Assembly: GCF_042688385.1 (NCBI RefSeq)
Contig: NZ_JBHUPY010000013.1
Coordinates: forward strand, 186,001-250,000
DNA length: 64,000 nucleotides
From: Herpetosiphon sp042688385
GTDB taxonomy: Bacteria; Chloroflexota; Chloroflexia; Chloroflexales; Herpetosiphonaceae
Direction: 5' to 3'
The notes under the pieces were generated by a model that saw only the letters and a list, made by a program, of their open reading frames with translations, did no database searches and was not told where the DNA came from. Numbering within the stretch: the stretch's first letter is position 1; each line of letters starts with the position of its first letter. Below, piece by piece: positions 42,516 through 51,171 of the stretch. Both the position numbers and the translations under genes were made by a program.

Positions 42516-42521
42516 ATTATA
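42516..42521 (-). promoter_or_regulatory. -10 box of helicase-associated gene (leaderless)
   Basis: On the minus strand TATAAT is followed by TTCTTT and then ATG. A transcription start 6 to 7 bases after the -10 box would fall on the A of the start codon. The -35 region is weak. Confidence 0.5.
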
Positions 42522-42593
42522 CCCTTTACATTGCAGCATGATTGCATACAATTTGGAAGAATCCGTTTTCGCTAATTGAAGGAGCGCACCTGT

Positions 42594-43361
42594 ATGGAAT
42601 GGTTATCTGACCCGCAGACTTGGGTTTCGCTTTTAACCTTGACTCTGCTTGAAATCGTCTTAGGGATCGACAACATTGTCTTTATTTCGATCTTATCGGG
42701 CAAATTGCCAAAAGAACAACAAGCCAAAGCCCGCCAAGTTGGTTTGGCGTTGGCCTTATTTACCCGGATTGGGCTGCTGTTCTCGCTTTCGTGGGTGATG
42801 GGTCTGACCAACACGCTCTTTACCGTGTTTGGCCAAGCCATCTCTGGCCGCGACTTAATTCTTATCTCTGGGGGTTTGTTCCTGCTCGGTAAAGCAACCT
42901 TTGAAATTCACGAGCGTTTGGAAGGCACTGAGCATCACGAGCAAAACGTCAAGGCCAAATCGTTCAACTCAGTGATTGCTCAAATCTTGGTTTTGGATAT
43001 TGTCTTCTCGCTCGACTCGGTGATTACCGCCGTCGGGATGGTTGATCATATTCAGATTATGATTGCTGCGGTGATTATCGCCGTTGGCGTGATGTTGCTC
43101 TCAGCAGGTAAAATTAGCGATTTCGTCAACAACCACCCAACCGTCAAAATGTTGGCACTCAGCTTCTTGCTCCTGATCGGGATGTCGTTGGTGGCCGAAG
43201 GCTTTGATCAACACATTCCAAAAGGCTATATCTACTTCGCCATGGGCTTCTCGGTTTTGGTTGAAATGCTTAACTTGCGGGTCAAGAAAGTTACCCAAAA
43301 ACCAGTCGAATTGCGCCAACCTTCGTATTTGCAAGAAGCAGTCGAAGAAAGCACCAAATAA
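42594..43361 (+). CDS. TerC family integral membrane protein
   Basis: The 255-residue protein has about seven helices and the two TerC signature motifs: LLEIVLGIDNIVFI in helix 1 and LVLDIVFSLDSVITAVG in the middle. The Asp residues of these motifs are thought to bind metal. TerC/Alx family members export Mn or other divalent metals or metallate exoenzymes. ATG 42594 has AAGGAG 10 bases upstream; the TTG at 42576 lies inside that site. No yybP-ykoY riboswitch fits in the short leader. A Ca/H exchanger gene follows after 109 bases. Confidence 0.93.
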   Translation: MEWLSDPQTWVSLLTLTLLEIVLGIDNIVFISILSGKLPKEQQAKARQVGLALALFTRIGLLFSLSWVMGLTNTLFTVFGQAISGRDLILISGGLFLLGKATFEIHERLEGTEHHEQNVKAKSFNSVIAQILVLDIVFSLDSVITAVGMVDHIQIMIAAVIIAVGVMLLSAGKISDFVNNHPTVKMLALSFLLLIGMSLVAEGFDQHIPKGYIYFAMGFSVLVEMLNLRVKKVTQKPVELRQPSYLQEAVEESTK

Positions 43362-43385
43362 CCCAACCTTAAAAAGTTTATTCAA

Positions 43386-43419
43386 CAACAGCGTATTGGC
43401 ACATGTCGATACGCTGTTG
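43386..43419 (+). terminator. Hairpin after terC-like gene
   Basis: CAACAGCGTAT (43386-43396) and ATACGCTGTTG (43409-43419) are perfect 11-base arms with a 12-base loop. A GCGTTAAG sequence without a T-run follows, so it could be a partial terminator between the two transporter genes. Confidence 0.5.
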
Positions 43420-43470
43420 GCGTTAAGCGCTCGTTTGCAATCGCCCTTGAGTAGTATGAGGTGATCCACC

Positions 43471-44583
43471 ATGAAACTGCGTTGGATTCATTACATGTTG
43501 CTGTTCGTGCCGTTAGCAGTGGTCGCAGAATTCTTGCTGCACAACGATATGCTAACCTTTATCTTTTCGGCCTTGGCGCTTGTGCCGCTGGCGGGATTTT
43601 TGGGCGAAGCAACTGAAGAATTGTCGATTCACACTGGGCCAAAAATTGGTGGCTTGCTCAATGCAACGCTGGGTAATGCCGCCGAATTAATCATCACGAT
43701 CGTGGCTTTGAAAGCAGGTAAAATTGAATTGGTCAAGGCTTCGCTGACTGGCTCGATTATTGGTAATTTGCTGCTGATTATCGGGTTTAGTTTTTTGCTT
43801 GGTGGCTTGAAAAACGGCAAGCAGAAGTTTGATCGCGGCCTAACAGGCATGTCGGCCTCGTTGATGACGCTGGCGGTGATTGGCCTGATTATTCCAACCC
43901 TGTTTGAATTGCTCAAAGAAATTGCCGACCCCAACTTGGCGCTTGATGTGTTCAAAACCCAAGTTGATGATCCGCAGTTGCGGGCAATTTCGATTGGCGT
44001 GGCAGCTGTATTGATCATCGTCTACATTTTGAGCATGATTTACATTCTGCGCGATGGCGATTCGGGCGCGGTTTCGCATACTGGCTTTGAAGAAACCGAC
44101 GAAATCGAAAGCCACCAAGCAACCATGAGCGTCAAAACCGCGATTGGCATTTTGGTGGTCTGTACCTTGGCAATCGTTTTTATGAGCGAAGCCTTGGTTG
44201 GTGTGGTCGAGCCAGTCGCCCGTTCGTTGGGCGTGCGCGAGTTGTTCTTGGGGATTATTTTTATTCCAATTGTGGGCAACGTGGCCGAGCACTTGGTCGG
44301 CGTGCAAGCAGCGCTCAAAAATAAAATGGATCTTTCAATGACAATCTCATTGGGATCAAGCACCCAGATTGCGCTCTTTGTTGCGCCGCTGTTGGTCTTT
44401 ATTAGTATGCTGTTTGATCAACAGATGACGCTGTTTTTCAGCTTGTTTGAAGTGATGGTGCTTGGCCTAAGCGTGATTATCGCCACCTTCGTTTCGATGG
44501 ATGGCGAGAGCAATTGGCTTGAAGGCGCGATGCTGCTGGCGGTGTATATCATTGTCGGCATTGGCTTCTTCTTCGTCGGCTAA
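43471..44583 (+). CDS. Calcium/proton exchanger (CaxA type)
   Basis: The 370-residue protein has about 11 helices and the two alpha-repeat motifs of the CaCA superfamily Cax branch: GLLNATLGNAAELIITIVAL near residue 65 and the second repeat with GNVAEHLVGVQAALKNKMDL near 275. The conserved Glu residues of GNAAE and GNVAE coordinate cation in known Cax structures. It would export Ca2+ (or Mn2+) in exchange for protons. It follows terC with the same orientation, suggesting a metal-homeostasis pair, and ends at a strong bidirectional terminator. Confidence 0.95.
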   Translation: MKLRWIHYMLLFVPLAVVAEFLLHNDMLTFIFSALALVPLAGFLGEATEELSIHTGPKIGGLLNATLGNAAELIITIVALKAGKIELVKASLTGSIIGNLLLIIGFSFLLGGLKNGKQKFDRGLTGMSASLMTLAVIGLIIPTLFELLKEIADPNLALDVFKTQVDDPQLRAISIGVAAVLIIVYILSMIYILRDGDSGAVSHTGFEETDEIESHQATMSVKTAIGILVVCTLAIVFMSEALVGVVEPVARSLGVRELFLGIIFIPIVGNVAEHLVGVQAALKNKMDLSMTISLGSSTQIALFVAPLLVFISMLFDQQMTLFFSLFEVMVLGLSVIIATFVSMDGESNWLEGAMLLAVYIIVGIGFFFVG

Positions 44584-44588
44584 ACCAA

Positions 44589-44626
44589 AACCCGCCTGTT
44601 GTAGCTCAACAGGCGGGTTGTTTTTT
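44589..44626. terminator. Bidirectional intrinsic terminator
   Basis: AACCCGCCTGTTG (44589-44601) and CAACAGGCGGGTT (44607-44619) form a 13-bp stem with a 5-base loop. TTGTTTTTT follows on the plus strand and TTTTGGTTT on the minus strand. It ends cax and the convergent SDR transcript. Confidence 0.9.
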
Positions 44627-45551
44627 AATGATGGCGGGCGCTATTACGCTTTTTGATGTAGTCAATCCCATCGCGCAACGCTAGCGGCGGATGGCCAATT
44701 AATTGCTCGGTTGCCGATTGCGGCGCACTATTGTCGAGGCTCAACATCGTTAATTGCGCTGGCGTAACTGGCGGTTTGGGCAAGATTTTATCCATCATAA
44801 ACACTGCTGGCTTCATCAATGGCACTGGCACATAGATTTTGCTGCGTTTTTTGCCCAATTTTTGCATAATCAGATCCAGCATTTGCTCGTAGGTCAGGGC
44901 ATCTGGCCCGCCCAACTGATAAATTTGGCCAATTGTGCTGCGATCATCCAAGGCTTTGATGAAGGCATCGATCACATCATCTCGCCAGACTGGTTGGAAT
45001 TTGGTTTTGCCATCGCCGACCACTGGCACAAACGGCGCTGGGGCAATCATCAACGGGCGACGCACCAAATCGGCCAAGGTATTGATAAATTCATCGCCCT
45101 CGCCAAAAATCACCGACGGCTGAAACACCGTCCACTCTAAGCCGCTGGCCTCAACATATTTTTGGGCGCGAAATTTGGTATCCATATAGGGCAAATTGGG
45201 ATCGTTGACCACGCCAAGCGCACTCATATGCAAAAAGCGCTTGACTCCCGCTGCTTTGGCTGCATCGACGACATTGACCGTTGCTTGATAATTCATGCGC
45301 TCGAAGGTAATGCCACCAGAGCGTTCGCGAATAATTGCCACCAAATGAATAACCGTGCTGACTCCTTTCATCGCTGCCAACAACGATTCAGGATCGGTCA
45401 CATCGCCTTTGACGATTGAAATATTACCAGCAACCAACTTTTGGGCTTTTTCCGGAGTGCGAACCAACACCCGCACCGGTTCAGGGCGCTGGCGTAATTT
45501 TTCAATCAAGCGTGAGCCAACGTAGCCAGTGCCACCAGTTACTAAAATCAT
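44625..45551 (-). CDS. NAD(P)-binding SDR, NDUFA9-like
   Basis: This 308-residue atypical short-chain dehydrogenase has an N-terminal Rossmann motif, ILVTGGTGYVGSRLI, the VKGDVTDPESL loop, HLVAIIRE and FLHMSALGV. The missing classical YxxxK and the overall wording put it with the NDUFA9/NmrA-like group, which binds NAD(P)H and often acts in quinone or lipid-linked functions. ATG 45551 overlaps the crtB stop in an ATGA arrangement, so it is translationally coupled to crtB. A role with carotenoid or membrane redox chemistry is possible but unproven. Confidence 0.85.
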   Translation of the reverse strand: MILVTGGTGYVGSRLIEKLRQRPEPVRVLVRTPEKAQKLVAGNISIVKGDVTDPESLLAAMKGVSTVIHLVAIIRERSGGITFERMNYQATVNVVDAAKAAGVKRFLHMSALGVVNDPNLPYMDTKFRAQKYVEASGLEWTVFQPSVIFGEGDEFINTLADLVRRPLMIAPAPFVPVVGDGKTKFQPVWRDDVIDAFIKALDDRSTIGQIYQLGGPDALTYEQMLDLIMQKLGKKRSKIYVPVPLMKPAVFMMDKILPKPPVTPAQLTMLSLDNSAPQSATEQLIGHPPLALRDGIDYIKKRNSARHH

Positions 45552-46522
45552 ACATGCCCCCATTGATCAAGCGGAAACTCGCGGTTGAGCTTGCGCAAGC
45601 GCCAGAGAATTTTGGGTAAATAGGCTAATTTTGCCCCAAACGAAAGGCTTGCCCGCCGATTAAACACATCATAATCATTGCGCACAATCTGATCAAGAAT
45701 TCCGCGGTAGACGGTTGCTGCTGTGGCCACTGCAAAACGCGAATCAGGGTGCAGCAGGCCAATGCCTTGCCAACTTTCTTCGTAAAGTTGATGGGCGCGC
45801 TGCATTTCAAATTGCAATAATTGCTGCATTTGTGGGCTGCGCACACCATTCAAAATATCAGCTTCGCGCACGCCAAAGCGTTCTAAATCTTCTTGAGGCA
45901 AATAAATGCGGTTGCGGCGGGCATCCTCGCCAATATCGCGCAAAATATTGGTCAATTGCAAGGCTACGCCCAATTTGATGGCATAGGGCACGGCTCCTGC
46001 GGCATAACCAATAACTTGCATGCTCAGCAAGCCGACCACCGAAGCCACCCGATAGCAATAGAGCCATAAATCGCTAAACGTAGCATAGCGATTAATCGAC
46101 AAGTCCATCTCGACACCAGCCAATAATTCGGCTTCAAGTTTACTGGAAATTCTGAACTCGTTGCGCACATTGTGCCAGGCCAAGGGTACAGGGTCATCGT
46201 GACGGGGCGTGGAACGCAAGGTATTGAGCCAGTGTTGCAAGCGCTCTGGGGCAGATTCTGGGTGCATGTCCACCAAGTCGTCGCTCGTTCGACAAAAAGC
46301 ATATAAAACCCGAATTGCATCACGCTTACGGACTGGCAACAATTGGGTACTAAAATAAAAACTTTTTGAATGCACATTGGTTAGCTCGGTACAATGGGCA
46401 TAGGCATTATTGAGCCATTGGTTGCTGAGCTGATGTGAAACGCTCTCGGCAACCGTTGGAATAAATTGGGCTGGTAAGGTCAATCCAGCGCACATCTGAG
46501 GATCGAGCGAAGGCCAAGACAT
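45548..46522 (-). CDS. crtB: Phytoene synthase
   Basis: The 324-residue enzyme condenses two GGPP to phytoene, the first committed step of carotenoid synthesis. The two aspartate-rich Mg-binding motifs are present: DDLVD (near residue 81) and DIGEDARRNRIYLP, preceded by QLTNIL. KSFYFSTQLLP near the N-terminus is the usual first block. Squalene synthase relatives (HpnC/HpnD) have different wording, but a hydroxysqualene-type activity cannot be fully excluded. It follows carH by 86 bases and overlaps the SDR by 4. AGGAAGGA lies before ATG 46522. Confidence 0.9.
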   Translation of the reverse strand: MSWPSLDPQMCAGLTLPAQFIPTVAESVSHQLSNQWLNNAYAHCTELTNVHSKSFYFSTQLLPVRKRDAIRVLYAFCRTSDDLVDMHPESAPERLQHWLNTLRSTPRHDDPVPLAWHNVRNEFRISSKLEAELLAGVEMDLSINRYATFSDLWLYCYRVASVVGLLSMQVIGYAAGAVPYAIKLGVALQLTNILRDIGEDARRNRIYLPQEDLERFGVREADILNGVRSPQMQQLLQFEMQRAHQLYEESWQGIGLLHPDSRFAVATAATVYRGILDQIVRNDYDVFNRRASLSFGAKLAYLPKILWRLRKLNREFPLDQWGHV

Positions 46523-46608
46523 AGCACATCCTTCCTGCTACAGACTCACCATGGTTTGCTGTTAGGTGCTACGCAAACATATCGGCTTTGGATGAGTCGG
46601 CGCAAGAA

Positions 46609-47529
46609 TTAGGCCAATAATTCTTCGATGGTATCGCATGCTTGGTCGGCGTTGTAACCCAAAAAGCTGCCAGGCAAGATTTTTTGCTGTTCTTTGCCGC
46701 TCAGCGCAGCCCCGCCATAGCCAATAATCAGCGGCTTCGTCAGCTTATTCAGCTCCTGCAAAAGATACGCTGCTTGGCTATAATTTTCTCTGGTGGTTGC
46801 GCTCAAGGCAACTAATTTTGGTTTTAAAAGCTGCACGGTATGCAGCAATTCAGAGGTTGGTAGGTTGCTACCAAGATAAATCACGCGCCAGCCACGGCGC
46901 ATCAAAAACAGCGCCACCATCATCACGCCAAGCTCATGCTGCTCGCCAGGCACGGTTGCCACGATAATCAAGCCTCGATTGGAGCGGGTGCGGGCCTGAT
47001 GAATTAGGTTACTTAATTTCAACGACATAAACGCTGTGGCTGCATGTTCCTGTGAGATTGAAATTGTGCCTGCATGCCAACCATCGCCAATTGCCACCAT
47101 GACTCGTTCAATCACCTCGATACACACAGTTTCAACTGGATATAGGCTGAATGCTTGGTTTAAAAGCGCATCGGCTTTTAGCACATCGAAGCTGAGCAAG
47201 GCTTGGACACATTTGTTGCTAAGGTCTTGCAAGCCTGCTGCATCATTGGTTATTGGCTGCTCGATTGCGCTGCCTGTTTGCAGCAAGGCCACTGCTTGGC
47301 TGATGGTCAAGCCCGATTCTGTTTGTTGGCGTAGCCAATCGATCATCGCTATATCGCGTTCGGAATAGGCTCGTTGGCGGCCTTCGGTACGCTCAGGAAA
47401 TGGCATGCCATAACGTCGTTCCCACGCGCGCAGCGTATCGGCGGCAACGCCAGTGCGTTGCACCACAGCTTTGGTGTTATACAGCGGCTCTTGGCTAAAT
47501 TGGCTAAAACGGTTGCTTATTTTGCTCAT
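46609..47529 (-). CDS. carH: CarH-type B12-dependent light-sensing MerR regulator
   Basis: The 306-residue protein has a MerR winged helix (residues 15-85, TGVAADTLRAWERRYGMPFP), a four-helix cap domain and a Rossmann cobalamin-binding domain (about 186-300). The residues that make CarH photosensitive are all present: Trp151-His152 in GDGWHAG, Glu161-His162 in QEHAA, and the lower-ligand His198 in GEQHELG. Their spacing of 10/11/47 almost equals that in Thermus CarH. In the dark, adenosylcobalamin-bound CarH tetramers repress carotenoid genes; light releases them. It precedes crtB on the same strand, which fits that role. Confidence 0.92.
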   Translation of the reverse strand: MSKISNRFSQFSQEPLYNTKAVVQRTGVAADTLRAWERRYGMPFPERTEGRQRAYSERDIAMIDWLRQQTESGLTISQAVALLQTGSAIEQPITNDAAGLQDLSNKCVQALLSFDVLKADALLNQAFSLYPVETVCIEVIERVMVAIGDGWHAGTISISQEHAATAFMSLKLSNLIHQARTRSNRGLIIVATVPGEQHELGVMMVALFLMRRGWRVIYLGSNLPTSELLHTVQLLKPKLVALSATTRENYSQAAYLLQELNKLTKPLIIGYGGAALSGKEQQKILPGSFLGYNADQACDTIEELLA

Positions 47530-47547
47530 TAAACTCCACCAACGTCT

Positions 47548-48078
47548 TTACGATATAACCCGACCAATTGCCAACGCGTTGATTGAGGCAAGTTGTTGTT
47601 TCAGAACCGTCCACGTTCGGCCCCGATCGCTCGAAACCCACACTTCGCCAGCATTGGTGGCTGCATACAGGCTATCGATTTGATAGGCCACTTGCAGCAA
47701 ACAACTCCATTGGCCAACTTGACTAAGCTGTAAGCTTTGCCAAGCAGTGCCATCGTTGCGCTCTAACTGCTTGGAATCGCTGGCGATGCGAATGCTTGCT
47801 GGTGGTTGGCCCGCTAATTCAAGCTGTTGGTTTGGTGGAATTGGCTCAGGTGTTGGCTCAAGCACGTGCCACGCTTGGCCGCCGTCGTTGGTTTGCCAGG
47901 CCTGCTCGCTGCTCCAAACTGTGGCTTGCATTGGTGCATCCGCTTGGCAAACAACTGCCCGAATTGCTTGATCTGTCAATTCAATGCCTACCGAAATCCA
48001 GCGATCAATTCGGCCTGGATTGCTGAGTAAAACCACGCCATGATCGGTGCCAATATAGAGTAATTGTGCTTGTGCCAT
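47548..48078 (-). CDS. BNR/sortilin-like repeat protein, short
   Basis: The 176-residue protein shows beta-propeller blade wording: LLYIGTDHGVVL, QTNDGGQAWHVLEP and VWVSSDRGRTWTVLKQQ, the Asp-box (S-x-D-x-G-x-T-W) of BNR and YCF48-like proteins. Only two to three blades are present, too few for a propeller, so it may form a complex with itself. No signal peptide is visible. It ends 18 bases before carH in the same orientation and is presumably co-transcribed. Function unknown. Confidence 0.7.
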   Translation of the reverse strand: MAQAQLLYIGTDHGVVLLSNPGRIDRWISVGIELTDQAIRAVVCQADAPMQATVWSSEQAWQTNDGGQAWHVLEPTPEPIPPNQQLELAGQPPASIRIASDSKQLERNDGTAWQSLQLSQVGQWSCLLQVAYQIDSLYAATNAGEVWVSSDRGRTWTVLKQQLASINALAIGRVIS

Positions 48079-48123
48079 CAGTTCGATCCTGCGCTAGAGA
48101 ATTATGGGCAAAAGCCGTCGTAA

Positions 48124-48948
48124 TTAAGCAATAATACGGCCACGGGTCGCGACAATTTGCACCGCACCATCGCGTTGCTCAAACGAAACGTGTAAACCAG
48201 CGGCGCGTAAACTGGCAACAAATTGATCGCCAGCCAAAAATTGAATCCCGCCACTGAGCAAGAAGGTTTGGAATAAACGGCCAGAGCGCGACGCTGCCTG
48301 TTGCGCTTGCATCCAAAAGCTGCGGCCAGCGGCGAGCAAACAGCGCCGCACTTCGGAAATTGCGCGATCTGGGCGCACAAACTCGTTGAGTGAGCCACCG
48401 CAAGCAACGCCAGCCAAACATTGGTCGCCAAAGGGCAGATCTTCGGCTAAACCACGAATATAGCTAATTTTGAGGCGTTTGGCGCGGCTACGGCGTTGGG
48501 CTTCGCGCAACATTGGCAGCGAATGATCAAGCGCCACGCAATGGCTATCAGCAGGGAGGTTGGCGGCAATCGCGCGCGCATAGAGGCCATTCGAGCATGC
48601 TATATCGAGATAGATGCCGCCGCGTTGGGGTGCTAGCTGGGCGATTAATAAGGCTACTTCTTCATCCAAGGGGAAACTGCGCCCGCTGAGTTTGCTCAAG
48701 GCTTGCCAGCGCCAAAGCCGTTCGTAGCCCCAGGCAGCCAGCGGCAAGCGATTAACCACTTGCGCGCCATTCCAAGCAGCAGAGCGTGGCAATAGATCAA
48801 CGATCCCATCGCGAATTGGCCATTGTTGACCAACGGCGCTCACCAAGGTTCCCGACCAAACCATGCCATCGCGCCAGCGGGCATCGTGCAAGCTGAGGCT
48901 GGTTTGCGAAACTGGACAGCGCAGCCATGGCAGTAAATCTGGATGCAT
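48124..48948 (-). CDS. Class I SAM-dependent methyltransferase with Trm112-like N-terminus
   Basis: The 274-residue protein opens with LLPWLRCPVSQTSL, a Trm112-like segment with most zinc cysteines lost, and continues with the SAM-binding domain (about 100-245): IYLDIACSNGLYARAIA (motif I), VALDHSLPMLREA (motif II), RGLAEDLPFGD and VACGGSLNEF (motif IV-like). Similar proteins methylate small molecules or lipids. ATG 48948 has AGGTGAGG upstream; the reading from 49038 would overlap the HD-GYP gene. Substrate unknown. Confidence 0.82.
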   Translation of the reverse strand: MHPDLLPWLRCPVSQTSLSLHDARWRDGMVWSGTLVSAVGQQWPIRDGIVDLLPRSAAWNGAQVVNRLPLAAWGYERLWRWQALSKLSGRSFPLDEEVALLIAQLAPQRGGIYLDIACSNGLYARAIAANLPADSHCVALDHSLPMLREAQRRSRAKRLKISYIRGLAEDLPFGDQCLAGVACGGSLNEFVRPDRAISEVRRCLLAAGRSFWMQAQQAASRSGRLFQTFLLSGGIQFLAGDQFVASLRAAGLHVSFEQRDGAVQIVATRGRIIA

Positions 48949-48988
48949 ACCTACCTCACCTAAAACGCCAACCTGCGGCGGATTGAGC

Positions 48989-49975
48989 TTAGTCGTTGTG
49001 CAGCACCCAACTGAGATCATCCGAAGCAACATGGCCATGTTCGATCAATTGGACAAAGAGATCGACCAATTCGGCCTGCCATTGGGTGTTGCGGCCTGAG
49101 CGTAAGACTTGGACAGCTTCGCTGCGGCTCATGCCTTTGCGATAGGGGCGGTCGGTGGTCATGGCATCGAAGCTATCCACCACGGCGATAATCCGCGCGC
49201 CTAGGGGAATTGTATCACCAGCGATTCCGTGAGGGTAGCCTTTGCCATCCCAGCGTTCGTGGTGGTGGAGCACCATTGGCCCGACCGAAACCGAAAAGCG
49301 CATTGGAGCAACAATATTGGCCCCAATTTGCGGATGTTTCTTCATCTCTTCATATTCTTCGTCGGTGAGCTTGCCCTCTTTTTGCAATACGGTTTCGCGG
49401 ATGATAATTTTGCCAATATCGTGCAACAAGCCGCCATAGCGAATCAAGCGCGCTTCTTTGGCATCGCAGCCATAGGCGGTTGCCAAGGCATGGCTATACG
49501 ATGCCAAACGCCGCAAGTGGCCTTCGGTGTAGGGGTCGCGCGATTCAACGGTGGTCGCCAAGGTGAAAATCACGCGCTCGGTGCTTTCGAGTTCTTCAGT
49601 TAGACGGCGCACCCGCAACAGCGAACGAATTCGCGCCAACAAGACTGTGCGCTCAAAGGGCTTGTTGATAAAATCGTCAGCGCCCATCTCCAAGCCCAAA
49701 ATTCGCGATTCATCATCATTGAGGCCAGTGAGCATGGCAACTGGCAGCAATTGCGTTTCTTCGCGGTCGCGCAAACGGCGGCAAACCTCAAAGCCATTCA
49801 TCACGGGCATGGTCACATCGAGCAACACCAAATCTGGCATACAAATTTGAATATCGTCGAGGGCTTCAACCCCATTGCGGGCGACGCGCACGGTGTAGCG
49901 TTCACGTTCAAGCACCCGTCGCAAGGTATCAATACTACGAGCTTCATCATCAACAACTAAAATGATCTCCGACAT
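48989..49975 (-). CDS. RpfG-type response regulator with HD-GYP phosphodiesterase domain
   Basis: The 328-residue protein joins a receiver domain (residues 3-120, Asp53 phospho-acceptor in LLDVTMP, Lys105 in NKPFE) to an HD-GYP domain (about 135-310: LLHDIGK with His185-Asp186, HHHERWDG and the GYP triplet at 246-248, then DSFDAMTTDRPYRK). HD-GYP domains hydrolyse cyclic di-GMP to GMP. The catalytic residues look complete. ATG 49975 has GAGGG 7 bases upstream. No DGC or cognate kinase is adjacent. Confidence 0.95.
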   Translation of the reverse strand: MSEIILVVDDEARSIDTLRRVLERERYTVRVARNGVEALDDIQICMPDLVLLDVTMPVMNGFEVCRRLRDREETQLLPVAMLTGLNDDESRILGLEMGADDFINKPFERTVLLARIRSLLRVRRLTEELESTERVIFTLATTVESRDPYTEGHLRRLASYSHALATAYGCDAKEARLIRYGGLLHDIGKIIIRETVLQKEGKLTDEEYEEMKKHPQIGANIVAPMRFSVSVGPMVLHHHERWDGKGYPHGIAGDTIPLGARIIAVVDSFDAMTTDRPYRKGMSRSEAVQVLRSGRNTQWQAELVDLFVQLIEHGHVASDDLSWVLHND

Positions 49976-49985
49976 GTTGATACCC

Positions 49986-50357
49986 TCAAGGTTGATTGCA
50001 AAGTGGATCGGAAGCTGAAACGAAACGCAATTGCGGCGGTTGGTTCTGCTGATCGGCAACAAGTGCCTGCATCGTCACGATTACATGCTGAAGATCTAAA
50101 AAATCGACCCAAGCAAGGCTGGCTTGCAGCTTAGGCGCGGCTTTCTGCCAATTCAATCCCAGCCCTTTGGGATTGCCCCGCGACCAATGCACCAGCGCGG
50201 CAGCTGTTTGGATGAGGCCTTGCAGTAAGCTGCGTTCAGCGCCGCTGCGTTGCAACCATTGCACTTCCCACGCTTCGTGGGCATGCCAATAGTGGCCAGC
50301 GTTAAACAGCTCGTAGCCTTGGATAAACTCGCTCGTTTGTTGCACAGGCACTTGCAT
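49986..50357 (-). CDS. DUF309 family protein
   Basis: The 123-residue helical protein matches DUF309: GYELFNAGHYWHAHEAWEVQW (written here as its key residues FNAG, H-x2-HEAWE), then LLQGLIQTAAALVHWSRGN. The HEAWE motif suggests a metal site, but no activity is established. It starts 12 bases after the rhodanese stop and ends 10 bases before the HD-GYP gene. Confidence 0.82.
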   Translation of the reverse strand: MQVPVQQTSEFIQGYELFNAGHYWHAHEAWEVQWLQRSGAERSLLQGLIQTAAALVHWSRGNPKGLGLNWQKAAPKLQASLAWVDFLDLQHVIVTMQALVADQQNQPPQLRFVSASDPLCNQP

Positions 50358-50369
50358 ACGACGGCAATT

Positions 50370-50693
50370 TTAGTAGCGCTTGACGCTAGGATCAACCTGC
50401 AGCGACCAGCGATCAATCCCGCCAGTCATATTCGTTAGTTGCGTAAAGCCAGCTTGGGTTGCCAAGGCATGACACACTTGGGCCGAGCGTCCGCCGTGAT
50501 GGCAAAACACCACAATTTCGCGATCTTGGGGCAATTCGCCAACCCACTCATTAATTTGGCTCATGGCTTTGCGTTCGCTTTTGGCGATGCTGGCAATCTC
50601 CCATTCGTTTGGTTCGCGCACGTCAAGCAGATACAAATCTTCGCCAGCTTCAATGCGGGCTGCAATCTCTTCGGCACTTTGGTTGTTGTACAT
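50370..50693 (-). CDS. Single-domain rhodanese-like sulfurtransferase
   Basis: The 107-residue protein has the rhodanese fold motifs YLLDVREPNEWEIASI and the active loop VVFCHHGGRSAQVC, with catalytic Cys in CHHGGRS. This is the GlpE/PspE type, thiosulfate or persulfide:acceptor transferase. ATG 50693 has GGAG 8 bases upstream and lies one base after the previous gene's stop; the longer reading to 50717 is rejected. It is within a tightly packed minus-strand gene string. Confidence 0.9.
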   Translation of the reverse strand: MYNNQSAEEIAARIEAGEDLYLLDVREPNEWEIASIAKSERKAMSQINEWVGELPQDREIVVFCHHGGRSAQVCHALATQAGFTQLTNMTGGIDRWSLQVDPSVKRY

Positions 50694-50694
50694 C

Positions 50695-51171
50695 TTAAGC
50701 TCCTTGGCTAGGGGCATTCCACCGCGGATGCCACAGGTGAATCCAAGCCGACCAATCGGCGACTGGTGGTTGAATCAATTGGCTAAAATAGCGACAATCC
50801 ACTAGCGCTAATTCGGGCATTGTTGGCAGTTCGGCGGGGTGACCGCGCTCCCAAGCCTCGCGGCGTTGCGGAAAGTAGGCCACGGTTAATTTGCGCGATT
50901 GACGTGAGAGTGATGAGGCAAAGGCTAAATTGGCATAGCGATTTGGGTAAACGATCACCCAATCGCCTTGGGCTGGCGCAATGTGATACGAGGTTGGCAT
51001 GCCTTGGTCGTTGTGCTCGCCAAAGGCTTGAGTTGGTTGCCATGTAACGGGCAGCGGAGCTTGATCCTGACATTGGGTGATCATGCGCACTGCGGCGGCA
51101 ACAATTTGCTGATTTGTGCTTTGGAAACAATAAGCAGTGAGCCAATGCTCGCCATAGGCTGGATTAAGCAC
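50695..51171 (-). CDS. Unrecognised 158-residue protein
   Basis: I do not recognise this family. The start is GTG 51171, with GAGGGAAG upstream, overlapping the VanZ-like stop by 8 bases. The protein is soluble, rich in Trp, Pro and Gln, with WLTAYCFQSTNQQIVAAAVRM near the N-terminus, DWVIVYPNRYANLAF in the middle and a C-terminal WIHLWHPRW. There is no signal peptide, no membrane helix and no recognisable catalytic motif. Its stop is one base before the rhodanese start. Confidence 0.65.
   Translation of the reverse strand: MLNPAYGEHWLTAYCFQSTNQQIVAAAVRMITQCQDQAPLPVTWQPTQAFGEHNDQGMPTSYHIAPAQGDWVIVYPNRYANLAFASSLSRQSRKLTVAYFPQRREAWERGHPAELPTMPELALVDCRYFSQLIQPPVADWSAWIHLWHPRWNAPSQGA

Noticed and set aside
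42552..42593. yybP-ykoY manganese riboswitch before the TerC-like gene
   Set aside because: Only about 40 bases are available on the plus strand before the ATG, too short for the aptamer, and its conserved loops are not seen.
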